Shown one piece after another: positions 11,254 to 22,431 of a stretch of 64,000 bases of DNA. How positions within the stretch are numbered: position 1 is the stretch's first letter; each line of letters opens with the position of its first letter. The DNA is taken from contig JAWZYU010000009.1 of the NCBI GenBank assembly GCA_038380435.1, forward strand, positions 69,593,901 through 69,657,900. The letters run 5' to 3'. The notes below the pieces were generated by a model. The model was not told where the DNA came from, searched no databases, and was given only the letters and a program-made list of their open reading frames with translations. The position numbers and the translations under genes are program-made. The DNA is from Ryuthela nishihirai. Taxonomy: Eukaryota > Arthropoda > Arachnida > Araneae > Heptathelidae.

Positions 11254-11283
11254 TCCATGGCTGCTTGAGGATGATGAGGATGA

Positions 11284-12292
11284 TATTTCACACATTTTTG
11301 AAGAATCTTTTAAAAACCCTCTAAAACGGAGGGCAAAATGTTATAACCGCAATGGAAATCCAGTCTCCCCCAAGCTTTACATTTTTCCAGCTCGATTGCG
11401 TCACTTACACACATACACACACACACTATTTTTTTCTGCATCCGGGCTGAAAGCTTTAATCATTTAAAGTAGTGTTTCCCAATTATTAGGTCATTTTCCA
11501 GAGGCCGGATTTCCTCATTTCAGTGATGTAATTAGGGTCCAAATTTAAGAGGGTGACTCTTCTCATTTTACTGGTCATTTTACGGGTCAATAAAATGATC
11601 ACTCCTTAGTGATCATTTTATTATAAAAATCTATCATTAAGTTAAAATATAAAGGGAAAGTCAAATAAAAATCTTAAAGTGCAAGAAAATCGAGAACTTA
11701 CGGTGGGAGAAAGAGGCAAATTCTCTCTCATAGCCAGTTTTTTGCCCACCGAAAAAAAACTAAAAGCACGTGTTCCACTTCTCTGACCTTTCAGCTACAT
11801 CAGAATATACATAAAGCACACGAATGCTCTCCATTGGTTTAAATCTTATATCGTTGACTTATTGTTGCTGTCAATATGACGAAAGAGGAGTAATTTGTAC
11901 AACGTTGACAGCTATTTTTTAAGTAGCTTGTACTTGACCCTGCACCATCTTAACTTGGTATACAAGTTGAATTAGTTTTGCTGTGAAATTGCCAAATTGG
12001 GTGAATTATTGTCGCCGTCAGCTTCGAAACTCAGTGGCCATTTCTGACGTTTAAACTGAAGCGTTGCTAAAGTTTTTGAAGCCCTGACAGTCGCATGACC
12101 GTTTATGTCATCACTGTCTTTTGCTATTTTAGTCTCCATTTATAAAATTACATTTTATTGTTTTAGTGTATTTTTTTACTCGTAACAACAATTAAAATAC
12201 AAGTGTATTTTCATATACCAATAACTGTTTCATCACGAAAGGGCCGAAAGCAAAATATATTATTAATTAAATGAAAATATCATTTCATAAGA
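11284..12292. other. AT-rich spacer with TE fragments
   Basis: Holds a family-D MITE fragment (about 11318-11450) and a hAT-like terminal motif (gtagtgtttcccaattatt near 11470). The remainder (11500-12290) shows nothing recognisable apart from the direct recurrence of ttactggtcatttta-like words near 11570-11625. Confidence 0.5.
11318..11450 (+). repeat. Family-D MITE copy (fragment)
   Basis: Shares with 26895-27045, 37650-37820, 43480-43615 and (inverted) 41150-41410 a conserved block: aaaacgg.ggg.aaaatg, then ttggaaatccagtctc, a C-rich stretch, cgattgtgtt-like text and a terminal tctgcatccgggc. The consensus ends of the family read cagggccggatgtag inward from both sides. Confidence 0.7.
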
Positions 12293-12293
12293 T

Positions 12294-12672
12294 ATGACAC
12301 GCCTAAAGTCGATAGTGCTTCAGGCTCGTAATCTGAAGTTCTCAGGTTCGAGTCCCGCCTGGGCCAGTGTTGAAATTTGTCTCCGCAAAACTTCCCGTCC
12401 TGCCCTCGGTCAGCAAGGGACACCGATGGGCTTGGAAATGCCGCCGCCCATCGGATGGGAGGTTAGGCCGTGGTCCCATATAAGCCATATTCTGTGCACG
12501 TTAAAGAACACGCTGGATGGCCTTGACGGGAAGCTACCATCTGTATCCCAACAGCTATCCAGTGGGTCCCCTCCCTTCAACCTTCTCTGAGCCTTTAGGG
12601 TTCTTCTGACCTGGCCATTTAACCTATTATCTGCAAAAAAAGTGCCGCTCAGAGGTAAAACAACTCAACCCA
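12294..12672 (+). mobile_element. SINE-A copy A1 (tRNA-derived)
   Basis: tRNA-like head (ggctcgtaatctgaagttc, ggttcgagtcccgcc as box B) followed by the family body: gttgagatttgtctccgc, gggacaccgatgggcttgg, cgttaaagaacacgctgg, the ccttctctgagcc motif and the 3' tail gccgctcagaggtaaaacaac. Box A is partly eroded. The full family length is about 377-390 bp. Confidence 0.9.
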
Positions 12673-13088
12673 GATAATCCTAAAGTAAACAAACTGTCCA
12701 AAAACAAACTCCTGAAGCCTTTAGATTTATATACTTTTGCTCTGAAACATATTAAAAGGGAATGAGCGATACTGTGCAGTAACCTTGTGGGACCATGCAA
12801 GGTCAGATTTATATTATTCTGATATCGCAATATCGATAAACTAGTAACGTTGCGGGTCTGATCACAAATTGAAAAAAAACAAAGCACTTCATTCTGATAT
12901 AGGCTATATACACAATAAAATATTCCATCACCTGATATCTGTTTTTCAATTCGTAACACAATGAAACGTTACAGAAATGTTGTAGTGCCAGTGCAAACAC
13001 AAATCGAGAATGGTTTTATCTCATTATTAGTCATTATTGAATGAGAGATGAGGAGCACCCCACCACCCCCCCGTCAGGCACATGGTGT

Positions 13089-13119
13089 ACCAAAAAAGTG
13101 CCTCTCAGAGGAAATTTTT
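13089..13119 (+). repeat. SINE-A tail fragment
   Basis: Only the terminal motif aaaaaagtgcctctcagagg remains, directly before the 3' end of the LINE relic at 13120. Confidence 0.55.
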
Positions 13120-13800
13120 TTAATAACAATAATAATCTTTATTCATATTCATGTTAGTTATACAAAAAGTTTAAACAATAACCCGCAAAGCTTCTGCTGA
13201 TCTGCAGGAAACTACATAAGATGTATTTCATGCAACAATGCCATCAAATACTTCATTATGTGAATTTTAGTGGAAGCTGCAATGTGGTGGTTCAAATTTT
13301 TGTATTGATTTTAGTGCCTAGAAGAAAATTTTTAGAGTTATTTTTTATTTCCTTAAATTTGTTCATTAAAATAATTTCTCTTGGTAATTGATTGAACACG
13401 TAAGGTACTATATATTGAACTCATAAGGCCCTTGTACATTTTTCGTAATTGTTTAATATTTTTGGAAGTTGAAAATAATTTTTGGATTCTAACCTTGTGT
13501 TTTTCCCATGAGAAATTTTAAATATAAATTGATTGTCAAAAAAATATTTTATAGTGATGCTGTATTTATAAAGGTTGTGAAAAGAAGCATGCCTAGATAA
13601 TTTAGTCTTTCTTCGCTATGATAAAATGAATTTCTTAAGTTGTATGGGATTATATCTTTAGCAATGGATGATTGAATAGTTTCTATTTTCTTTATATTTG
13701 TGAGGTCAGTTAAGCCGTATATTGTCAAACCATAAATCAATATAGATTCACAAATAGCTTTGAAAACCAAAATACATGTATGTCTGCTTGCAACAAATTA
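13120..13800 (-). pseudogene. Second LINE type: RT C-terminal relic
   Basis: On the minus strand, 13770-13549 encodes a region typical of the end of LINE reverse transcriptases (SILIYGLTIYGLTDL, then KKIETIQSSI). A shifted frame further on gives PYVFNQLPREIILMNKFKEI (about 13390-13330), the usual closing motif. The 3' end, near 13120-13140, is an (ATT)-rich tail. It differs clearly from L1/L2, so it is another LINE lineage, probably jockey- or CR1-like. Only the last part of the ORF survives, with at least two frameshifts. Confidence 0.75.
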
Positions 13801-15735
13801 TAGTTTGTAAAGTTTAGATGCACATAGACGCAATTTCCCTGCTAACCTTTGAATATGTGTATTCCATCGGAAGGTTGTGTCCATGTTTAGTCTAAGATAT
13901 TTATGGCTCTCAACAAGCCCAATAACATCACAGCGCAGCAGTCAAGATCATGAGTTATCATGTTGTGAGGACACAAGGGTTCGTGGTTTTTATTGCATAA
14001 GATGAAAGATCATAATATCCTGGTGAATGAAAGCTCATTCATTTGGTTTTATCTTAGTTTATGTGAATACGATTAATATGAGACCGGTTAATAATTTTGT
14101 TAAAATCATCCTGTGTATCTCGGACTGCGTCTCTTATTCAATCCAATTCAACAACCCTTGGAACGTAATCAGTTTTATAATTTTTAAGAAATGAAATGAC
14201 TGTTCAAATGAGCAAACTGACAACACTGTATGTTAATAATTGTTCTCTTGGGGTGTAGGGGATCTGGCAAAAGAATTCAGATATATTTAGGAAAATCTCT
14301 GTTTTCCACTTAATTCTTTGCTAAAAATTGTTTTCAACAATTCAAGTATATCCGTTGAATAAACCTATCGTTTAATTTATGCCTTAAATAAATAGGAATG
14401 CAAATGATCTTAAACAAGCATACTGTAGCTTTACCATTCCTTAGAAAGAGAGAAATTAACGTTTTCTATTACTTACCTGGAATTACAACTCATGTCAACT
14501 TGGTTATGATTTTGCTCGCAAGGTGAATATTTTATTTTCCGCACAATGTATTGAACAGCGTGGTCACAAGACATTTGATGCTGTAGGTTAAGGCTCACGG
14601 GAGACCTGTTAGAATTTAAACTATACTTTTAAAAAGTCTTGCTTCGGAGAAATGACTGAAAAAGTTCTGAAACCCCAATATATTTCGTTTCCCTAGTGAT
14701 GCATTGATGGGGTCATCAGAGGATTGAATCTCATCAAATAGGTTGATGACCCAACAGAGCAATCTAATATATTCTTTAACGTACGCAATCATTCTCCTAT
14801 AACGAAAGAACCATTACAACCTGTTCAGCCTCGTACATGTTTTCTCTCCCAATGAAGACAGGGTACGAACAAACGGTAAAAATCTCACCGATGGCTAGTT
14901 TAAAGATCAAATATACAATCTTTAGATTACGATCCTGCCATTCGACAGACTTTGTCATCCGTACAGAATGAAGAGAAAGTTCCAACACCTTTAATCACAA
15001 TTATGAAAGTAAAAGCGACTCCACTATATAGGCAAAAAGAAAGGAATCTTTTATTCCTATCTGTAAGTATTCGCGGTGACAAGTCTCGGCAACACTTACC
15101 TTTTATGATTCGAAGTTTCTCTTATTGACATCTTTAGCTTTGTCGCAGCCAACACTAGCGTGCCAACCATAATTCTTACTCATTTACCAATAAACCCAAA
15201 CCACATAACAAGAACGATTTAATCTCTATCCTCGGTGGAAACGTAAGCGGTGTTCCAGAAACGAACGTTATCCGTCATCTCCTTTGCATTCAGGCTGACA
15301 AAGGATATCAGCTTGCATTCGAAACGCTGTTTCCATTTCCATAGAGACCAGAGATTAAATCTGTCTCGCTCTGTCTTATTACCATGAATAACTGTAATCA
15401 GATAAGCAAGTCTAAGTGCGCTTCAACTTCTAAGCATTGAGTCATTCATCAAGTACAGAAGTTCCTTTCAGATCGGGTTTCGCTTCTTCTGTTCTCTCGC
15501 CGAGCGTACGATACAGTGATGAAAGTGTTACACGATCCTCCTAGGATGAGCCACGAAAAAGGTAAAGGTAGTTCCTAAGTGAAAATGGATGGCTGAAGTG
15601 TGTTCCCGACGAATTCAAATCAGAAGGGTGAGTTCCATTTTGAGGGAGGTGAGAGAGGAAGGTGAAAGAAATAAACATGTTATAATATAACCAGTTAATC
15701 ACTAAGAAAACTAAGGTAATTTTAATCACGAAGAT
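13801..15735. other. Unassigned spacer
   Basis: No recognised gene or repeat. At 15214-15362 an imperfect inverted repeat (gatttaatctctatc.. and its complement near 15340) frames a sequence with more CG dinucleotides than its surroundings. Short open frames at 14797-14988 and 15541-15747 (minus) are unremarkable. Confidence 0.5.
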
Positions 15736-15950
15736 CTTAACTAGCATAGTGGTTAGGAAGCAACTACTATTTCAGCAAGACACACTGTTCTCTAAGGTGT
15801 TATCTCTAACTGAGGCAGTGAAGACACACTGTTCTCTAAGGTGTTATCTCTAACTGAGGCAGTGACTTCTGTCTTAGTAGGGCATGTCCTTGTACGAGAA
15901 GGCCTGTAAAAGCTAGGAGTAGCTTCCAGGATTCTTCTCTGTTGCAAAAC
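15736..15950 (+). repeat. Dispersed repeat E, copy E1 (possible tRNA-headed SINE)
   Basis: Matches the complement of 19850-20030 and 44915-45075. In this orientation it begins aactagcatagtggttagga, which resembles a tRNA box A, and ends cttccaggattcttctctgt. A convincing box B is not visible, so SINE status is tentative. A 44-bp tandem duplication (15777-15820 and 15821-15864) is specific to this copy. Confidence 0.65.
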
Positions 15951-15965
15951 AAAAAAGGGGGTTAT

Positions 15966-16250
15966 TAAGGTTATGTTGTTTTGCCTCTTAGTGACACTTT
16001 TTTGCCCAAGGTGAGTTGAATGGTCAGATCATAAAGACCCTAAATGCTCAGAGAAGGTTGAAGAAAGATGACTTCTGTTAGCACTAAACATTTGTTAAGA
16101 GACAAATGGAAGCCTCCAGTCAAGGCCATACAACGTGTTCTTTAACGTACACAGGGTATAGCTCTCCTAATCACAGGACCACAATTTAACATCCATCCAA
16201 CGGATGGCGGTCTTTTCAAACAAGGGCAAAGTGGACGGATTAAGGATATT
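15966..16250 (-). mobile_element. SINE-A copy A3, degraded
   Basis: Minus-strand family-A body: tail complement gttttgcctcttagtgacac, gctcagagaaggttg, gtcaaggccatacaacgtgttctttaacgt, ccaacggatggcggtc. The tRNA head is missing. A further tail-only piece in the same orientation is at 16372-16433, and another at 16791-16828. Confidence 0.8.
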
Positions 16251-17675
16251 CCTGATTAACATCCCTGTTGTGTTCACTTGGTCAGGGTTATAGAGAAGGA
16301 TGATGTACCTATTGATACCTACACCTATTGATTTTCTTTTTAATATAAATTAGCAAATGTAAATAAGTTGTTGCTTTACCTCTGAGCGTTCTTTTGTGTT
16401 CTCAATAGGCTAAATGATCACGTCACAATCAGGAGCGTACGATAATCAGCTCCCCCCCCCCCCCAGGATTGATTTTCAAAGTTAATTAGGGAAATGTGCA
16501 TTGGTGATTTAATTTTTGCTAGATTTGTAAAGATTCTCATTTGAATCTGTTATAAATAAAATTGGGCTATTTTCCTAGAATTTAGCCTATTTGACCTAAT
16601 TCTCCATTGAGTTTATCCTATGTAGCCGAATTAACCATGGATAACTCAAATCTGTGTTAAAAAATACATTCGCTCCCGTACATTAAATAAGTACTTTTGG
16701 TACTCTCAAAGATATATAATCGACAGAGTAGAATAACATTTTAGGTACGTAATAAAAATTGAATTGGTTTGGAAATGTTTACTAACTTATTGTGTTATGT
16801 CTCTTAGTGACACTTTTTTGCCCAAGTAATCAAAGATTACTGCGAATGAACATCTGCTAGTTCTCTAATCAAAAAATTCCAGAGCATTATGCGCCAAATC
16901 AGAATAGTACATTTACGACAATTATGCCATTTTCAACACTTGATGGGTGCTAACAATCGCATTCAAACTCTCAAAAATCACTCTTGAATTCCATGATAGC
17001 TCTAATAGGAGGAAATACTAAATACCTCCTATCCAAAGCAAACCTTATAATTCTCTGGTCGTCGCATAGATTATTTTTCGACATACAGTTTCACAGAATC
17101 TCTATACTACAACCTCCAACTATTTTACAAAAGGCAACCTGTAGTCTTATAGAATTTTTTAGCAAAACTTTTGAAATGAATATGGTAAACGATACAAATT
17201 AAAATAATATTAATGAAACAAAATTTAATTTCATTAGCTCAGCCTTGATTCTGACTTTCATTACTTTCATTTCTGTAAATGTTTTTTATGCTCATACATT
17301 TTCTATAGATTCGAAGGATAACACATCCCCTCTGTCGAGTATGGGATGTTCGTTTTCAAAGAAAGTGAAGTTTTTAGTCCCTAAATTCTCACCTTTTAAC
17401 AGTAGTAATTGGCACTACTGAATGATTGGAAAATGTAAATAAAACGTATTATTTACACTATGTAGGATTTGGAAACTATAAATCATCGTATTTTATTAGC
17501 ACCTATTCAACTCAAAGAGAAATTTTCATTGCTCTCTCTCATAACTAAAAGTTGAGTTTTCCCCCACCCATTTCATGGGGATGAAGGGACATATTGTTGC
17601 TAACAATTGATCAACACACTCTAACACTAAAATATGTAATTGCTACTCCAAATAGATCGTTTACCATATTCATTT

Positions 17676-17686
17676 ACAGTTTTGAA
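17676..17686. repeat. Target-site duplication of SINE A5, left
   Basis: The 11-mer acagttttgaa is repeated exactly at 18064-18074, immediately beyond the SINE tail. Confidence 0.9.
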
Positions 17687-18063
17687 TGGGATGGCTCAGT
17701 CGGTAGCACGCCAGGCTCGTAATCTGTAATTCCTAGGTTCGAGTCCCAGCTGGGTCAACGTTGAGATTTATCTCTGCAAAATTCCCCGCCCTGCCCACAG
17801 TCAGTAGGGGACACCCATGGGCTTGGAAAGGCCGCCGTCCGTCGGATGGGGCGTTAAGCCGTGACCTCGTGTGCGGGAAAGCCATACCCTGTGCACCTGA
17901 AAGAACACGCTAGATGACCTTGACGGGAGGCTACCATCTGTCTCCCAACAGCTGTTCCAGTGGGTTCCCTCCCCCAACCTTCTCTGAGCCTTCGGGGTCC
18001 TTGTGATCTGGCCATTTAGCCCATGGTATGCAAAAAAGTGCCGCTCAGAGGTAAAACAACCCA
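17687..18063 (+). mobile_element. SINE-A copy A5, full length, 377 bp
   Basis: Best-defined family member, framed by an 11-bp target-site duplication. It has a tRNA-like head of about 70 nt with box A (ggctcagtcggtagca) and box B (ggttcgagtccc); the anticodon-loop region ggctcgtaatctg resembles a tRNA-Met head with CAT changed to CGT. A 300-bp unique body follows, ending gaggtaaaacaaccca with no poly(A). It is transcribed, if at all, by RNA polymerase III from the internal promoter and depends on LINE proteins supplied in trans. It interrupts dispersed repeat F1 and is therefore younger than it. Confidence 0.95.
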
Positions 18064-18074
18064 ACAGTTTTGAA
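18064..18074. repeat. Target-site duplication of SINE A5, right
   Basis: Exact copy of 17676-17686. Confidence 0.9.
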
Positions 18075-18500
18075 ATTTTCAAATATTTCCACCGTCAGAA
18101 TGCAATTAAAACTATGGGAATATTCAAAAAGTGTGAATCGCAATAGTTTAACTGTACCTGTTCATTCATTAAAGAATTTTTAATATATCTCTGAAAGCAA
18201 ACAATTATCTCTTATAACAAAAACTTGAGGTTTCCATCACCTTTGGGATTAAAGTGAAAATGACTGTTGTCAATGCAACTTTATGACATTTATATTTCAC
18301 CATCAAAATTTCAAATTTCTAACATAATTACATCGCTCGCAGTAGTCATTTCAAATTTTAAAACAATTTCGCCGTTAGAGGGCGCAATTATAGCAATTGT
18401 GAGAGTCCGAAAGGGCGAATCGTAATATTTCATCAATATATTTCGAATACAAAAAAATTTTCAACATATCCCTAAAAAATACAAAGAAGTTGAATGTCTA

Positions 18501-19335
18501 CGGACAGAACAATTGAACAGACTGGCAAAACAGACGACAAATTGAAAACATTCGCTCGTTTTTTCAGAAACGAGCTAAAAAGGCGAGTCTATAACTTTTC
18601 TTCTCTCATTTTACGTCTGAGATAATATTTTATCAATTTTAATTTTGAAAATGACCCATGTATACTCATCTTGAAAAGCGGAAATAAGACTAACTTTGAT
18701 TAATCAATAAATTAGCCACTTCCGTTTACGGTAGAAATATTTGCTATTTCTGATTTCAAGCTAGTCCTAAATCTTAAACTTGAGCACCAAATGATGATGT
18801 TAAGTCGAATTTCTATTCCCTGGAGAGAAGCTCTTCATCTTCGCTTAAATCCTCATCAGTTATTGCTTACAAAGTGTTTGGATGCAGGACTACCAAGTTG
18901 TCAGCGATCTCATTTAAACCCCTGAAAAGCGATATTAATACCATACTGGATCTGTCGAAAGTTGGATACTCGATTTTCAAGCCATTTTTGTCCATTCTTA
19001 AGCCTCTGGTATTCGCATAGTTCACTGTCCATACGTTTGATTTTAAGCACACGAGAAGACTAGAATCTTGGTTCTACGCCCCACTTTAATGCCAACTTTT
19101 GTGCATTTTCATTGAGTTTATTAAAATTGTTCCTCGATCCCTACAACCCTTTTAATGTAGCGTACAGAAATTGAAGATATTTTGAAGGGTAAACATCTAG
19201 AGATTGCCGAAATTTAGAGACGGCATCTATTGATTGCAAATTTTTTCATACTATATCAAGGAGAAAGTTGTGAGAAAATATTGCTTTGCATCTTTTTTTA
19301 ACACAGTGTTGCTTAATCGATCTTTCCTTTTCTGG
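18501..19335. other. Unassigned AT-rich spacer
   Basis: No recognised features. The short open frame at 18867-19052 (minus) has no familiar motif. Confidence 0.5.
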
Positions 19336-19554
19336 TACTGTCGCTCAAAAAAAGAATCCGAACACTACGGTTGATTACAAAATTCTGAAAATATATCTGG
19401 CAACGATTTTTTTAGAAATTAGTGCTCTGGCAACCTTCGTGTCACGTGACACGAAGGTTGCCAGATCACTAATTTCTAAAAAAATCGTTGCCAGATATTT
19501 TTTCTGAATTTTGCAATCAACCGCAGTGTTCGGATACTTTTTTGAGCGACTGTA
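19336..19554. mobile_element. Palindromic Tc1-type MITE, 219 bp
   Basis: Almost the whole element is one inverted repeat centred at about 19445 on cacgtgtc-like text (gtgtcacgtgacac). Ends are TActgtcgctcaaaa on the left and ttttgagcgactgTA on the right, giving TA duplications and CAGTCGCTC-type termini as in Tc1-like elements. Arms of about 105 bp match with few differences. It has no coding capacity, so it would need a transposase in trans. Confidence 0.88.
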
Positions 19555-19849
19555 CAGCGGAAATGTAAAATTACTCTTTTTCCTTTTACCAAACCCCTGC
19601 TCTGAAAACTGACGTGTAAAAAAAAAGATATTTGTTATCAGTGCTTGTAAATTTACATAAGGTAAACTTTCCTGTTTCAATTTTTAGGCCCTCCCCATGA
19701 GATCAAGGCCCTGGTGCAGCTGCACCATCTGCACCTTGGAGGAGACGCCTTTGGAAGGATCCACAGGCTCAGAGCTGATTAAGGGAAGAGGATTCACTGA
19801 ACAGCTTTCAGGAGAGAGATAGAAGTTCCTATCAAGGATATAGGACAGA

Positions 19850-20030
19850 GAAGAATCCTGGAAGCTACTCCTAGCTTTAATAGGACTTCTCATACAAAGA
19901 CATGCCCTATTAAGACCAAAGTAACTGCTGACCACTGTCTTAGAGCTAACATAACACACGAAGTTTGCCTTGCTAAAACAGTCGTTAGCCCCCTAACCAC
20001 TATGCCAGTTAAGGTTTCGTCAAAAGGTTA
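19850..20030 (-). repeat. Dispersed repeat E, copy E2
   Basis: Complement of E1: ggacagagaagaatcctgg, agctactcctagcttt, gacatgccctatta and ccccctaaccactatgccag. On the minus strand it starts ctggcatagtggttaggggg, a good box-A-like sequence. Confidence 0.7.
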
Positions 20031-20092
20031 TGATACCTGTTAAATAAAGCTAAACTGGAGAACAGGATAACAAAAATAATTAGTTATAACAA

Positions 20093-20443
20093 AAGCGCCG
20101 CATTCACCACATTCGGCTACGTGTTGCCAGAATGTTCAAGTCCCAGCTGAGCATGGGTTGAGATTTAACTCCGCTGACCTCCACCACCACCCTGCCTCTA
20201 TCAGAAAGGGGACACCGATAGGATTGGAAAGGCCGCCGTCCTTCGGATGGGATGTTTAACAGTGCCCATTTCTGGACAGTCATCCCCCAGTTAAAGAATA
20301 TGCTGGATGGCTTTGACGGGAGACTACGAACTGTCTCCTAACAGCTGTCCAGTGGTTTCCCTTATCTTAACCTTCTCCGAAGCCTTGGGTTCCTTAGCCC
20401 ACTATGTGTGAAAAAAAGTGCCGCACAGAAGTGAAACAAACCA
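20093..20443 (+). mobile_element. SINE-A copy A6, diverged
   Basis: Family-A body with weak head (caagtcccagctgagcatggg), then gttgagatttaactccgc, gccgccgtccttcggatggg, the tgtcctaacagctgtcc region and tail gtgccgcacagaagtgaaac. Divergence is much greater than in A5 or A16, so it is an older insertion. Confidence 0.85.
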
Positions 20444-21941
20444 ACATGTCGCTACGTGAAGCTCCCAAGACTTTGGGTGTAATTTTAAGGCTACTTTTGC
20501 CAATCGTTACAGAAAAATCAATTAAAAACTTGCATATTAGAAAATCGAAGATCTTTTGGTTCTCTAATGAGAAAGTCCAATAAAAAGAAGTAATCGGCAT
20601 TTCCATCAAATTGTTCAAAAACAACTCAACACAGTAAAAAAAACTGGAGCTTCGTGCTTTCCAAAAATGGAAATCCTCTCACACCCTGCTTTGTGATTGT
20701 TGCTCGAAAGAAAAAAGGGCATTTAATTATGCATTTCGTTTTCTCTACACTTCACTTTGAGCGTTTCCCTGGAGCCAAAAGCGATTGCTGAATAGAGAAT
20801 CATTCTTAGACCTATCGTGTTGAAAGAAATCAGTGAAAGGTAGGCTGAAATCTTCCTGTCTGTGTGATGCAACTATGCGTTTTGTGGGAGAAAAGAGACT
20901 CCTCACGATGACGGAGGATTAGAAAAGAGAGAGTTTACCTCGGAAGTACGTCTTTGATTAAAGATGCCCGAAGGACACGCCCGCAGTAAAGGGCCGTCCA
21001 TCATAACGGCTGGAGTTGCTCAGAAATAACGATTAGCTTTATTCGAAAGGGCTCTTCCCAACTGCGACGGATGAAAGGTCCATTCATTACAAGCACAGAG
21101 CGAGATCGTGGCACGTGAAATGTCTCGGCATCGGTGCCTGGCGTCGCGTGCTACACGTCACGCGACCACGGACCCCAGAGACTGCACCAAATTTGATTAG
21201 CATAATAACGAATGAGAAAAGCAGCGTTGTTACTGATGAATCAATAGGCTCCGTTTCTGCTCTGGATGTAACTGAGTTGAATTCGTGTTGTTGATGTACG
21301 TGTTCTAACTGATAGAGTTGACAGAAGCAAAAGAGGATTTACATCCAAACCGAAAGCAGAGCGAGAGATGAGCACTCTTCTCCCAAGATCGAATTTTGTT
21401 CCACTTAATCCTATGCGTGTGTGTGTAGTTGGCCACACAAGCCTGAAGCATGTTAGATTTATGCGCATTTTCAGCAAGGTTGAATAGCTTGAATGAAGAG
21501 TGGTAGGATTCTTGATTTTTTTTTTCTTTCGTCCCGGCTTTCAAAATTCGGTCGTCTGATTTAAAGAGAAGAGAAATTCTTCCCATCGAAGAACATCAAT
21601 AAATAACTTTGAGTTATTCGCTTTGATTCGCGTTGGCATCAGTTTCTTTAAACCTCTTTAAATTTGAAATTCGTTACAAAAAAAATTGCATTATCGCTTC
21701 TTGAAGATAACTTGAGAATAACTAGCCATAGAGAAATCATTGGTTGTTATTACATATTTCAATAAGGAATCCTTGTGCCGGGAAAGTCTTGTAAATAGCT
21801 TCAAACAATTCCATTAACCTTTAGAAACAGGTGAAATATATCGGCAGCCGAGCTTTTTTATTGTTTTATCGGGTTGGAAAACAGTAAAATTCTCTTAGGT
21901 GACTGAGGATTTTATATCTGAGCATCTTTTGTATACGCATT
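20444..21941. other. Apparently single-copy, moderately GC-rich region
   Basis: Unlike most of the window this stretch matches nothing else here. 20690-21240 is relatively CpG-rich and includes an E-box-like cacgtg (21112), TAATTA-type motifs (20726) and the palindromic-looking gcgtcgcgtgctacacgtcacgcgac (split here at 21147-21173). No ORF with a recognised domain was found; 21305-21586 and 21241-21477 (minus) are overlapping short frames. It could hold an unrecognised exon or regulatory element; I cannot tell. Confidence 0.4.
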
Positions 21942-22257
21942 GAGCTAAAATAGCTAAGTCACAAAGGCCCCTAGGGCTTAGAGAAGGATGGGGAAAGGAA
22001 CTCACTAAACAGCTGTTAGGAGACAAACTTAAGCTTTCGCTCAAGGCTATGTATGTTCTTTAACATTCATAGGGTTGGCTCTTTTGCACACGGGACAACA
22101 GCTTAATGTTCCCTCAGGAGGACGGGACCTTCGCAAGCCCATTTGGTGTCGACATTATTACGGAGAGAAGAGTGTGGGTAAACAGAGATAACTTCGATGC
22201 ATACATAGTGGTAGTCGAACCTGGAAACGTCATTTAGCACGCTACCGACAGAGCCAA
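21942..22257 (-). mobile_element. SINE-A copy A7, diverged
   Basis: Minus-strand family-A: gggcttagagaaggatgggg, aacagctgttaggagacaaa, tatgttctttaac, then a head remnant ggtagtcgaacctgg and cacgctaccgacagagcca (complement of the box A region). The 3' tail is missing on the left. Confidence 0.8.
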
Positions 22258-22431
22258 TTTCCCTCTCCAACTTCCTGAAGGAGAAGAGGATCTGTGTACT
22301 GCAGGCATACAGAATCCATCGCTCGCAAGCACCAGGGTGCTCACTGAGCTCTTGAAAGCTATTTGCCTCTACGAATAGGATCTTGACGTAAATTTCATTT
22401 GCTGTTAACCGTCAGAATGGTCCCTCACAGG

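Larger units (their letters stand above)
8590..11283 (+). mobile_element. LINE copy L2 (same RTE-like family), 5' truncated
   Basis: Second copy of the L1 family, on the plus strand. It begins inside the endonuclease domain, so it is 5' truncated, and runs through the linker, complete RT palm, C-terminal zinc/thumb-like region and 3' end, finishing with short GAT repeats at about 11268-11283. The last 150 bp match the 3' end of L1 closely. Many stops and frameshifts make it a pseudo-element, but it is the only copy here that shows the RT catalytic motifs. No convincing target-site duplication was found. Confidence 0.9.
16466..18500. repeat. Long dispersed noncoding repeat F, copy F1
   Basis: The first part (about 16466-16960) matches 37400-38010, sharing phrases such as atttagcctatttgacc, acattcgctcccgtac, taaataagtact and tttggaaatgttta. 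The second part (about 17270-18500, excluding the inserted SINE) matches 43690-44880, sharing aaggataacacatc, ccttttaacagtagtaatt, attggaaaatgtaaa and tttatgacatttatatttcac. There is no long ORF. It is the best available model of a roughly 1.6-kb family, but its ends are unknown. Confidence 0.75.
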
